Shown here: piece after piece, positions 1 through 6,970 of the stretch | Layout: each line of letters begins with the position of its first letter | Position numbering within the stretch: position 1 is the stretch's first letter | Origin: an uncultured Wenzhouxiangella sp. | GTDB taxonomy: Bacteria > Pseudomonadota > Gammaproteobacteria > Xanthomonadales > Wenzhouxiangellaceae | DNA length: 23,484 nt | NCBI GenBank assembly: GCA_937876395.1 | Contig: CALEIM010000097.1 | Span: 1-23,484 of the forward strand | Direction: 5' to 3' | Program-made: the position numbers and the translations under genes | The notes under the pieces: generated by a model | What the model was told of the DNA's origin: nothing | The model's input: the letters and a program-made list of their open reading frames with translations, nothing else | The model's database searches: none

Positions 1-282
1 AGCCTCGAGTTTGACGGCATCCCGGTCACAATTGACAGCATCGTGCCGGCCACAAGCTGCACGGCGTTGTCAAATCAGGTCAGTTGCCAGCTGCCAGATC
101 TCCAGGCTGGCGACGCGGCTCAGATATTCACTGTGCTGATTCCTCAGGGCAGCGGCACACTGCTTGTCACGGGCGCTGTCGAAGACGGTGATGGCAACAT
201 CACGCCGATTTCGTCAAGTGTCGAAATTGCCGCGTCGGCTGATGACGACATCTTTTCGGATCGTTTCGAACTGCTGCCGTAA
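1..282 (+). CDS. C-terminal end of a DUF11-like secreted/surface protein (5' truncated by the window)
   Basis: The reading frame is open from base 1 to a stop at 280-282, so only the last 93 residues are seen and the start lies outside the window. The visible part resembles the end of a DUF11-type bacterial Ig-like repeat: a Cys pair in 'TSC...VSC', then 'LPDLQAGDAAQ' and short alternating beta strands, as in repeats that normally read 'CTLGTLAAGASAT'. The protein ends with an acidic stretch followed by 'DDDIFSDRFELLP'. I recall similar I-F-x-D-[GR]-F-E tails ending exported proteins of Xanthomonadales relatives and suspect a sorting tail, but this is inference. A GTG at 43 lies in frame but is not needed as a start. 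The protein is probably extracellular or cell-surface, with no enzymatic role visible. Confidence 0.7.
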   Translation, partial: SLEFDGIPVTIDSIVPATSCTALSNQVSCQLPDLQAGDAAQIFTVLIPQGSGTLLVTGAVEDGDGNITPISSSVEIAASADDDIFSDRFELLP

Positions 283-300
283 CATTGCAAGTTGAGAGAA

Positions 301-322
301 GGGGCCGGCACCTGCCGGTCCC
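301..322 (+). terminator. Stem-loop after the DUF11-like gene, possible terminator
   Basis: GGGGCCGGC pairs with GCCGGTCCC (one G-T pair) around an ACCT loop, 18 bases after the stop codon. Only 'TTC' follows, so the T-tract is poor and efficiency is uncertain. The position, between the end of one gene and the candidate promoter of the next, supports a terminator role. Confidence 0.45.
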
Positions 323-351
323 TTCAACCGTGCTCAGCCAGCCCAAGCTCT

Positions 352-360
352 TGTTATAGT
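352..360 (+). promoter_or_regulatory. Extended -10 promoter candidate for the AidB-like gene
   Basis: TGTTATAGT is an extended -10 (TG-n-TATAGT, 5 of 6 matches to TATAAT). It sits about 38 bases before the ATG at 399, which would give a leader of roughly 30 bases. No good -35 hexamer lies 16-18 bases upstream, which is tolerated by extended -10 promoters. I see no convincing activator box. Confidence 0.4.
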
Positions 361-398
361 GAAAACCCACGCTCATCCGGTTTTCAGACAGGTACGCA

Positions 399-2069
399 AT
401 GAATACCGATATTCCCTCATTCAGCCGCTCCGAGCTGGATACCCACGAAGTCTTCAACCAGCCGCCCGCCCTGCTGGACTACGATCCCTACCAGCGCCAC
501 CCGGCCCTGCGTGAGGCACTGATTCGGGAGGGCGGCGGTGCGCTTGAAGATCGAGTCGGCCGATTTGCCCGCCGCGCGGCGGCTGAAATCGGCCCGCTGG
601 GCTTTACCGCCAATGAATATGCGCCGCGCCTGCGCAGCCACGACCGTTTCGGTCACCGCATTGACCAGGTCGACTATCACCCGGCCTATCACCGCATCAT
701 GGAAATTGGCCTGGAAAGCGGGCTGGCGAGTCTGAGCTGGACGGGCCAGGCCGGCGGACGCATCGCCCGCTCAGTACTGATGTATCTACACAACCAGTTT
801 GAAGCCGGCACGATGTGCCCGATCACCATGACCCACGCCGTAATTCCGGCGCTGCGCGCCCAGCCCGAGGTGGCCGCTGAATGGGAGCCGCGGGTGCTGG
901 CCGCACGTTATGACGCCCGGTTCCTGCCCGCTCATGCCAAGCACGGCGTGACGCTCGGCATGGCGATGACCGAAAAACAGGGCGGTTCGGATTTGCGCAG
1001 CAACACCACCGGCGCCACGCCGACAGGTGAGCCCGGCGCAGGGCGGGAATATGAACTGGTTGGCCACAAGTGGTTTTGTTCGGCACCGATGAGCGACGCC
1101 TTTCTGACCTTGGCACAGTGTTCCGACGGCTTGAGCTGCTTTCTGGTGCCGCGCTTCCGGCCTGATGGCTCACCCAATCCGATTCGGATCATGCGCCTGA
1201 AAGACAAGCTCGGCAATCGCTCCAACGCTTCATCAGAAATTGAATATCCCGGCACCTGGGCGGTGATGGTCGGCGCGCCCGGCCGCGGGGTGGCGACGAT
1301 CATTCGCATGGTCGCCGAGACCCGCCTGGACTGCGTGATCGGCTCGGCTTCGCTGATCCACAAGGCCACCGTCGAGGCGATTCACCACACCCGCGCACGC
1401 CAGGCCTTTGGCAAAGCTTTAAGCCGGCAGCCCCTGATGAGCCGCGTGCTGGCCGACCTGGCACTTGAATCCGAAGCGGCCCTGACGCTGGCGATGTTCC
1501 TGGCCGGACGCTTTGATGAAGCCGGCCGCGGCGATGAATCGGCCGAAGGGCTGGCCCGGATTGCCACGCCGGTGGCCAAGTACTGGGTGTGCAAACGCGC
1601 GGTCGGCGCCATCAACGAGGCCCAGGAATGTCTAGGCGGCGCCGGCTACGTCGAGGAGTCGATTTTGCCGCGGCTTTACCGGGAAGCCCCGGTCAACGCC
1701 ATCTGGGAAGGTTCGGGCAATATTCAGTGCCTGGACGTGCTGCGCGCCAGCCAGCGCGAGCCCGGTTCCATGGAAGCCTTGCTGGATTACCTTGAACGCC
1801 AACGCGGCGCCGACAGCGGCATCGCGCGGCGGCTGGATGCGGTCAAGTGTCTGCTTGGCCACCCTGAAAAGGCCGCTGAGCAGACTCGCGAACTGTGCGA
1901 ACACCTGGCCCTGGCGCTGCAGGCCAGCATCCTGATTGAAGCGGGCAGCCCGCTGGCCGAAGCATTCTGTCAGGCGCGGGTCAATTCAGACTCGAATGGA
2001 CTCTACGGTGCCCTGGCGGCCGGCATCGACGCGGACGCCATCGTGGAACGCAGCTTTCCGCACGGTTGA
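399..2069 (+). CDS. aidB: AidB-like acyl-CoA dehydrogenase family flavoprotein
   Basis: This 556-residue protein belongs to the AidB branch of acyl-CoA dehydrogenases (E. coli AidB has about 541 residues). The start matches AidB in style, with 'THEVFNQPP' at 15-23. The flavin-contact motif 'MTEKQGGSD' is at 190-198, 'LKDKLGNRSNAS' at 267-278, and 'RLYREAPVNAIWEGSGN' at 425-441. Glu437 in 'WEGSGN' occupies the usual catalytic-base position of the family. A C-terminal extension of about 110 residues corresponds to the region that binds DNA in E. coli AidB. AidB is an FAD protein induced during alkylation stress, with weak isovaleryl-CoA dehydrogenase activity; its physiological reaction remains debated. 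ATG 399 fits the conserved N-terminus, though the ribosome site is weak. A general acyl-CoA dehydrogenase role is the main alternative. Confidence 0.9.
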   Translation: MNTDIPSFSRSELDTHEVFNQPPALLDYDPYQRHPALREALIREGGGALEDRVGRFARRAAAEIGPLGFTANEYAPRLRSHDRFGHRIDQVDYHPAYHRIMEIGLESGLASLSWTGQAGGRIARSVLMYLHNQFEAGTMCPITMTHAVIPALRAQPEVAAEWEPRVLAARYDARFLPAHAKHGVTLGMAMTEKQGGSDLRSNTTGATPTGEPGAGREYELVGHKWFCSAPMSDAFLTLAQCSDGLSCFLVPRFRPDGSPNPIRIMRLKDKLGNRSNASSEIEYPGTWAVMVGAPGRGVATIIRMVAETRLDCVIGSASLIHKATVEAIHHTRARQAFGKALSRQPLMSRVLADLALESEAALTLAMFLAGRFDEAGRGDESAEGLARIATPVAKYWVCKRAVGAINEAQECLGGAGYVEESILPRLYREAPVNAIWEGSGNIQCLDVLRASQREPGSMEALLDYLERQRGADSGIARRLDAVKCLLGHPEKAAEQTRELCEHLALALQASILIEAGSPLAEAFCQARVNSDSNGLYGALAAGIDADAIVERSFPHG

Positions 2070-2128
2070 AACCGACAGTCCAACGCACCATGTTGGTCGC
2101 ACCACTCACATACAAAGGCACGATCACC

Positions 2129-2593
2129 ATGGAAATCGCCAACAACACCGTCGTCAGCATCGACTACACCCTGACCGGAGACGATGGCCAGGTCATCGAT
2201 ACTTCCGAAGGCCGCGAACCGCTGCAGTACCTGCACGGACATCAGAACATCATCCCGGGTCTGGAAAATGCCATTGAAGGCAAAAGTGAAGGCGATGAGC
2301 TCGACGTAGTCGTTCAGCCCGAAGAAGGCTACGGGGCATACCGCGATGAACTGGTCCAGGAAGTTCCCCGGAATGCTTTCGAGGGCGTCGACGAGCTCGA
2401 ACCCGGAATGAGCTTTCGCGCTGAATCCAACGCCGGCCCGATGACCGTCATGGTCACCGAGGTGGGCGACGATACAGTCACCGTCGACGGCAACCACATG
2501 CTGGCCGGCAAAGTGCTCAACTTCCAGGTCGCCATCAAGGACGTTCGCGAAGCCAGCGCCGAAGAAGTTGCCCAGGGCAGCGTTGCGGGCTGA
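2129..2593 (+). CDS. slyD: SlyD-type FKBP peptidyl-prolyl cis-trans isomerase
   Basis: The protein has 154 residues, starting at the ATG at 2129 ('MEIANNTVVSIDYTL'), with an AAAGG ribosome site about 11 bases upstream. An in-frame ATG at 2066 overlaps the preceding stop and adds an unconserved leader, so I rejected it. The fold elements are those of SlyD: the split FKBP domain ('YTLTGDDGQVIDTSEGREPLQYLHG' region at 11-35, 'GLENAIEGKSEGDE' at 42-55, 'GYGAYRDELVQEVP' at 65-78) with the inserted-flap chaperone domain between them and the closing 'GNHMLAGKVLNFQV'. It catalyses proline isomerisation and binds unfolded chains in the cytoplasm. It lacks the His/Cys-rich nickel-binding tail of E. coli SlyD, so a role in hydrogenase metal delivery is not supported. 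It follows aidB by 59 bases and may be cotranscribed. Confidence 0.9.
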   Translation: MEIANNTVVSIDYTLTGDDGQVIDTSEGREPLQYLHGHQNIIPGLENAIEGKSEGDELDVVVQPEEGYGAYRDELVQEVPRNAFEGVDELEPGMSFRAESNAGPMTVMVTEVGDDTVTVDGNHMLAGKVLNFQVAIKDVREASAEEVAQGSVAG

Positions 2594-2602
2594 CTAAAGA
2601 TC

Positions 2603-2630
2603 AGGCGCAAGGCTCAAGGTGCATGGCTCC
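2603..2630. repeat. Four imperfect tandem 7-mers (AGGYKCA) between convergent genes
   Basis: AGGCGCA, AGGCTCA, AGGTGCA and TGGCTCC follow each other without spacers, just after the slyD stop and before the end of hslR on the other strand. No intrinsic terminator is obvious in this 95-base convergent gap. The repeat resembles short heptamer arrays seen between genes in some proteobacteria; its function is unknown. Confidence 0.5.
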
Positions 2631-2688
2631 AGGGAAGGACGGTTTACGGAAAAACATGCCGTTGGACAATGAACCGACCAACGCCCTG

Positions 2689-3072
2689 CTATCCGTCGCG
2701 GATAAATTTGTGTAGTTGGCGGCGCTCGCGCTTGTCTGGGCGGCGCGCCGGGAGTACGCCGGCGGCCCGCTCCAGGCGGCGCTGCTCGGCCCGACGTTCG
2801 CGAGCCGCCAGGCTGGCATCCGTCTCGCTGTACATCGCCTGGGCGAGTGGTGCGGAAACGCGCCGGGTGCCGATTTCCTCGACGATCAGCTCAAAGCGCG
2901 TCTCAGCTTTCGTGATCCGTAATCGGTCACCGCAGCGAACCAGTCGCGAGGCTTTCGGCGAGTCCCCGTTGATCTCGATCTTGCCGCCCCGAATCGCCTG
3001 CTGGGCGAGACTGCGGGTTTTGAAAAAACGTGCCGCCCACAGCCATTTATCCAGTCGGACCGCGTCGCTCAT
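2689..3072 (-). CDS. hslR: Heat-shock protein 15 (Hsp15), S4-domain RNA-binding protein
   Basis: This 127-residue protein opens with the S4 fold: 'VRLDKWLWAARFFKTRSLAQ' at 5-24 and 'GGKIEINGDSPKASRLVRCGDRL' at about 29-51. A basic, Arg-rich helical tail follows ('RERRAEQRRLER'). Length and layout match Hsp15, which binds free 50S subunits carrying a stalled nascent chain and helps recycle them after heat shock. The ATG at 3070-3072 lies 15 bases after the htpG stop, so the two should form one transcript. In E. coli hslR sits with hslO (Hsp33); here the partner is htpG, and both are probably driven by the heat-shock promoter upstream of htpG. Confidence 0.93.
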   Translation of the reverse strand: MSDAVRLDKWLWAARFFKTRSLAQQAIRGGKIEINGDSPKASRLVRCGDRLRITKAETRFELIVEEIGTRRVSAPLAQAMYSETDASLAARERRAEQRRLERAAGVLPARRPDKRERRQLHKFIRDG

Positions 3073-3087
3073 GGCGCAGGCCTGGTC

Positions 3088-4986
3088 TCAGCCTGAACTG
3101 GCTGATTCGTCAGGCGCATTCGCTGACAGACTGCCACCACCGAGCGCGCTGACCAGCAGCTCATTGACGCGCCGAACATAAGCTGCCGGATCAGCCAGGT
3201 CAGCGCCCTCGGCGAGCATTGCCTGATCGACCAGCAGCTGGGCGAGGCTTGCAAAACGCGCGTCGTCGGCTTCGGCGGCCATCGCCTCAAGCAGGGGATG
3301 GGCCGCGTTGATTTCCAGGTCCGGCTTGCTGTCCGGCACATCCTGACCGGCCTGGCGCAGCAGCTTCTGCATCTGCAGGCTCATGGCATTTTCATCGCTG
3401 ACGATGCAGCTCGGCGAATCGGTCAGGCGGCTGCCGGCAATCACGTTGCCAACCTGACCACCCAGGGATTTCTTGATCCGGCCGGCAAGCTGCTTGGCTG
3501 ATTCAGCCGGCTCGACCGATTCATCATCCAGATCCAGCCGGGCGCTGGCCGCAGATTTCAGCGCCTTGCCCTTGTATTCAGGCAGGTGTGCGACCAGCCA
3601 TTCGTCGATGCGCTCGGTCAGCAGCAGCACCTGGATACCGCGCTTGCGAAAGGCTTCCAGGTGCGGCGAGTTCTGGGCCACTTTCAGGTTGTCAGCGGTC
3701 AGGTACCAGATGGTGTCCTGATCATCGGTCATGCCATCAATGTAGGCATCCAGTCCGATGCTTTCATCTGCACTGCTGGTGGCAAAGCGCAGCAGCGAGG
3801 CGATTCGCTCGCGCTGCTCGAAGTCCTCGATTACACCTTCCTTGAGCACACTGCCGAAGGCGGTGCAGAAGGTCTTCCAGTCCTCACCGCCCTGACTGGC
3901 GAGCTTTTCGATCCGATCCAGCGAGCGCTTGATCAGCGCGGCACGAATCTTGCCGAGCAAGGGATTGTCCTGCAGGATCTCGCGTGAAATATTGAGCGGC
4001 AGATCGGCCGCATCGATGACACCGCGCAAAAACCGCAGGTAGCGCGGCAGGAGCTGCTCGGCGGCATCCATGATGAACACGCGTTGGATATACAGCTTCA
4101 CGCCCTCGCGCTCATCGCGATTGGTGAGCATGTCGAACGGCGCCTGGCCCGGCAGGTACAGCAGCATGCTGTAGCGCTGCTGACCTTCAACGTGATGGTG
4201 CGCCCAGCCCAGGGGCTTCGACTCATCGCCGGTAAGGCTGGTGTAGAACTCCTGGTAGGCGGCATCGTCGAGCTCGGACTTTGGCCGCGCCCACAGGGCC
4301 TTGGACTCATTGACCACCTCGGCCGGCTGGTCAGATCCGTGCTCGTGCAGGCGAATCGGTATCGCAATGTGGTTGGAATAGTGGCGGATGATGCGCCGGA
4401 GCTGCCAGGTCGAGAGCAGGTCATGGTGCTCATCGCGCATTTTCAGGATGATCCGCGTCCCCTGCTCTGCACGCTCGATCGGCTCAAGCTGGTATTCGCC
4501 CTCGCCGCTGGAGGTCCAGCGCACGCCGTTGGCGGCCGGCTCATCGGCGCGGCGCGTTTCCACCGTGACTTCAGAGGCGACGATAAAGGCCGAGTAGAAA
4601 CCCACTCCGAACTGCCCGATCAGGGTCGCGTCCTTGTGCTGATCGCCGGACAGGGATTCAAGGAACTGGCGCGTCCCTGAGCGTGCGATGGTGCCGAGAT
4701 GATCAATCACTTCAGCACGGTTCATGCCGATGCCGCGATCGCTGACCACCAGGGTTTTGGCTTCGCTGTCAAAACTTACCTCGATGCCCAGATCCTGGTC
4801 GAGGCCCTTGAGCGACTCGTCGGTCAGGGCCGCAAAGCGCAGCTTGTCGCTGGCATCGGAGGCATTGGAGATCAGCTCGCGCAGGAAGATTTCACGGTTC
4901 GAATACAGCGCGTTGATCATCAGCTTCAGAAGCTGATGAACCTCAGTATCGAACTGGCGGGTTTCCGGGGCCTGGGTTTCACTCAT
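3088..4986 (-). CDS. htpG: HtpG, bacterial Hsp90 chaperone
   Basis: The 632-residue protein matches Hsp90 in length and order. The GHKL ATPase domain holds 'RELISNASDASDKLR' (Glu37 catalytic, Asn41 for Mg), 'SDRGIGMN' (Asp83 contacts adenine) and the lid glycines 'GQFGVGFYSAF' at 124-134. The middle domain has 'LPLNISREILQ', the conserved catalytic-loop region, and a C-terminal dimerisation domain follows. HtpG is an ATP-driven dimeric cytoplasmic chaperone that remodels client proteins, often with DnaK. I place the start at the ATG at 4984-4986 ('MSETQAPETRQFDTEV'); the frame stays open upstream to 5310 but that part overlaps the peptidase gene and is not conserved. The leader contains a sigma-32-type promoter. 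The gene is followed closely by hslR. Confidence 0.97.
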   Translation of the reverse strand: MSETQAPETRQFDTEVHQLLKLMINALYSNREIFLRELISNASDASDKLRFAALTDESLKGLDQDLGIEVSFDSEAKTLVVSDRGIGMNRAEVIDHLGTIARSGTRQFLESLSGDQHKDATLIGQFGVGFYSAFIVASEVTVETRRADEPAANGVRWTSSGEGEYQLEPIERAEQGTRIILKMRDEHHDLLSTWQLRRIIRHYSNHIAIPIRLHEHGSDQPAEVVNESKALWARPKSELDDAAYQEFYTSLTGDESKPLGWAHHHVEGQQRYSMLLYLPGQAPFDMLTNRDEREGVKLYIQRVFIMDAAEQLLPRYLRFLRGVIDAADLPLNISREILQDNPLLGKIRAALIKRSLDRIEKLASQGGEDWKTFCTAFGSVLKEGVIEDFEQRERIASLLRFATSSADESIGLDAYIDGMTDDQDTIWYLTADNLKVAQNSPHLEAFRKRGIQVLLLTERIDEWLVAHLPEYKGKALKSAASARLDLDDESVEPAESAKQLAGRIKKSLGGQVGNVIAGSRLTDSPSCIVSDENAMSLQMQKLLRQAGQDVPDSKPDLEINAAHPLLEAMAAEADDARFASLAQLLVDQAMLAEGADLADPAAYVRRVNELLVSALGGGSLSANAPDESASSG

Positions 4987-5019
4987 GAGTTTTGACTCGG
5001 TGCTTGATCCTGATGCTCC

Positions 5020-5049
5020 AAAGTGGGCGCCCGGCGCCCCGGTTTCAAG
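5020..5049 (-). promoter_or_regulatory. Sigma-32-type heat-shock promoter for htpG-hslR
   Basis: On the minus strand CTTGAAA (5049-5043) is followed after 15 bases by CCCACTTT (5027-5020). The sigma-32 consensus is CTTGAAA, 13-17 bases, CCCCATnT: the -35 matches perfectly and the -10 matches in 6 of 8 positions including the n. The predicted start is near 5013, about 27 bases before the htpG ATG. The -35 begins directly after the stop codon of the upstream peptidase gene, in the only intergenic space available. Confidence 0.7.
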
Positions 5050-5056
5050 CGGCGCC

Positions 5057-6757
5057 TTACTCCAATCCAAGCACCTCCTTGCCCTGACGGAACTTGACGT
5101 CGACCGGAATACCGGCCTGATCAATGCGATCCAGGTCGCTTTGGAGCTGATCGCCGATAATGCCGAGCTCGCCGAGCATCTGACCGGCCTTCTGGTAATC
5201 ACCGTCGCCTTGCATGATAAGAATGTCTTTCGAGAGCGCGTCGATCGCCGCACTGAAGCGCTCCGGCACCACCCGGTAATGACCGCTGTCCAGCCGTTCA
5301 AATGCACCAAAATCGGCGAAGTAATTGAAGCGCATCATATTGGCCCGACCGTGCGCGCTGGAGGCGCCAAAGCGCACCGAGCGGAAAATGCCGGCCAGGA
5401 AGGTGACGTAATAGTCCATGATTTCGCCTTCGATCTGGCCGTCCTGGTGCAGCTCGCGGACCATGTAGAGACCAAGCACGTCGGCCTTGCCTTCTTCATG
5501 AGGGCTGGCGTGCTCGCGCAGGGCCGTGCGCACCGTTCCTTCACCGTCGACCAGGTTTTTGACCCCCAGGCCGTGGGCAACTTCGTGAAACATGGTGTTG
5601 CCGAAAAAGGCGTCAAAATTGATGTGCTGACGCTGATCTTCGGCAATCACCACCTCGGCAATCGGCACCAGGATGAGGTCGAACTTGGCCTGCATGGCAT
5701 TTTGTAGCTGCAGCCGTCGCGTGCCACGGGCCAGCTGAACTTCTTCATCGTTGGGCAGATTGACTGCAATGGTCTTGCTGCCGGCGTTGGAGTGGCCGGC
5801 GTAAAAGACGGCGTCATAGGCGTTGAGATCGGCGTCGCTGCCGGGCTGCTCGGCCTTGTAGGCGTCGGGCACCGGCAGATTGCGCTGCAGTTCGGGCAGG
5901 AACTCGGCAAAACGGGCCAGACGCTCGCTCCAGGCCAGGTCCTTGATCAACACGTAGGATTCAAAACCGGTCTTGTAGCCAAAGCGCTGGTCTTCGTAGG
6001 TTTCGATCGGCCCAAAGATCAGCTCGACGCGATTGTCACGCACGTCCATCCAGGCCAGATCAGATGCCCGGTATTCACTGCTGAGCAGGGCATCGGCCAG
6101 CAGCCGCAGATAGTGGGCAAAGTCCTGACTGTCCGACAGCGCGGCGGCTTGGCGCAGCAGATCAGCGGCCTGCTCAAGCTCCTCGGGCCAGGCCTCGTGG
6201 TACGGCAGGACGTAGAGCTCACCGGCCTCATCGCGCCGAATCAGGGTATACAGCTCGTCTTTGCGCGGGTCTTCAAGGGCCTCGAATTCGGCATCCGTCA
6301 TATCGGCCGGATAGAAATTGGCGCCGGCCGGTCGCTCGCCAACACCGGCAACGAAGGGTCGGTTGCCGGCCAGGCGGTCCCAGGGGCCGTAATTGATTTG
6401 CGCAAACTCCCGGGTCGGCGCGTCGTCAATTTGACTCATCAAGTCGTCTGGCTCACCAAAGGCCTGGCGCCAGAACAGCTCGTCCATGATCGCACTGGCA
6501 TCAATCAGCACGCCGACCATGGCACGCTCAGCCTCGCTGAGATGGCTCAAATCGGCCGTCAGGGTGAATTCTGCATAAATCTCCGGCCGTGCAGCGGCCA
6601 GCGCCGCTTCGTTGGACGGAGCCGCAGGGTCCTGGTGCCCGGCAGCCGGCGCGGCTTGTGCACCCGTTTCAGGGTCGCCGTTGCCGTGTGGCGCACTGTG
6701 ACTGCAGGCGGACAGCAACAGGCCAAGGGCCAGCAGGACAAATGCTCTGATCATCAT
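5057..6757 (-). CDS. M49-like (dipeptidyl-peptidase III family) zinc metallopeptidase lipoprotein
   Basis: This 566-residue protein begins with a lipoprotein signal: hydrophobic 'FVLLALGLLL' then lipobox LSAC with Cys18, followed by a flexible Ala/Pro-rich linker to about residue 55. The enzyme part carries the zinc motif 'HEVAHG' (His391, Glu392, His395) and, 26 residues later, 'EEGKAD' (421-426), corresponding to the M49 pair HExxGH and EExRAE/D. 'GPWDRLAGNRPFV' and 'PAGANFYPADMT' are also typical of bacterial relatives. M49 enzymes remove dipeptides from peptide N-termini; here it would be membrane-anchored in the periplasm or outer membrane. The first motif is a five-residue HExxH rather than the six-residue HExxGH of classic DPP III. 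GGAG precedes the ATG by 8 bases. It reads divergently from the M23 gene. Confidence 0.83.
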   Translation of the reverse strand: MMIRAFVLLALGLLLSACSHSAPHGNGDPETGAQAAPAAGHQDPAAPSNEAALAAARPEIYAEFTLTADLSHLSEAERAMVGVLIDASAIMDELFWRQAFGEPDDLMSQIDDAPTREFAQINYGPWDRLAGNRPFVAGVGERPAGANFYPADMTDAEFEALEDPRKDELYTLIRRDEAGELYVLPYHEAWPEELEQAADLLRQAAALSDSQDFAHYLRLLADALLSSEYRASDLAWMDVRDNRVELIFGPIETYEDQRFGYKTGFESYVLIKDLAWSERLARFAEFLPELQRNLPVPDAYKAEQPGSDADLNAYDAVFYAGHSNAGSKTIAVNLPNDEEVQLARGTRRLQLQNAMQAKFDLILVPIAEVVIAEDQRQHINFDAFFGNTMFHEVAHGLGVKNLVDGEGTVRTALREHASPHEEGKADVLGLYMVRELHQDGQIEGEIMDYYVTFLAGIFRSVRFGASSAHGRANMMRFNYFADFGAFERLDSGHYRVVPERFSAAIDALSKDILIMQGDGDYQKAGQMLGELGIIGDQLQSDLDRIDQAGIPVDVKFRQGKEVLGLE

Positions 6758-6823
6758 TTTCGAGACTCCAACGGTTCTGGCGTGGGCAAACCGGCATTCT
6801 AACCGCTAGTCGAAACACGGCAT

Positions 6824-6852
6824 TTGCATCACAGCGCCCGCGCTCGCATAAT
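6824..6852 (+). promoter_or_regulatory. Promoter candidate for the M23-bactofilin cluster
   Basis: TTGCAT (3 of 6), a 17-base spacer and CATAAT (5 of 6) lie in the 213-base divergent gap between the M49 and M23 genes. The resulting leader would be about 110 bases. I see no other feature in this gap apart from the ribosome site of the M49 gene. Confidence 0.3.
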
Positions 6853-6970
6853 TGGCCGCTCGGCTACCCGACGGTCTGGCTGCGATAGTCAGGCCATTTG
6901 GGTGGCCGGTGCGTGGGCATCACCAGCGAGTTTGCCTGAAAATCTCATAATCACCAAGAACCGTCAGCGC

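Noticed and set aside
5025..5039. GGGCGC-CCG-GCGCCC stem as a terminator for the M49 gene
   Set aside because: The stem has only a 3-base loop and no T-tract and lies in the spacer and -10 of the sigma-32-type promoter, which explains the sequence better.
4987..5310. N-terminal extension of the htpG frame
   Set aside because: It overlaps the M49 gene, contains the heat-shock promoter and is not Hsp90-like; the conserved protein begins at 4986.
5792..6802. Open frame of 336 codons on + opposite the M49 lipoprotein gene
   Set aside because: It mirrors the GC-rich codon pattern of the real gene; no domain, signal or ribosome site, while the minus-strand protein has a lipobox and zinc motif.
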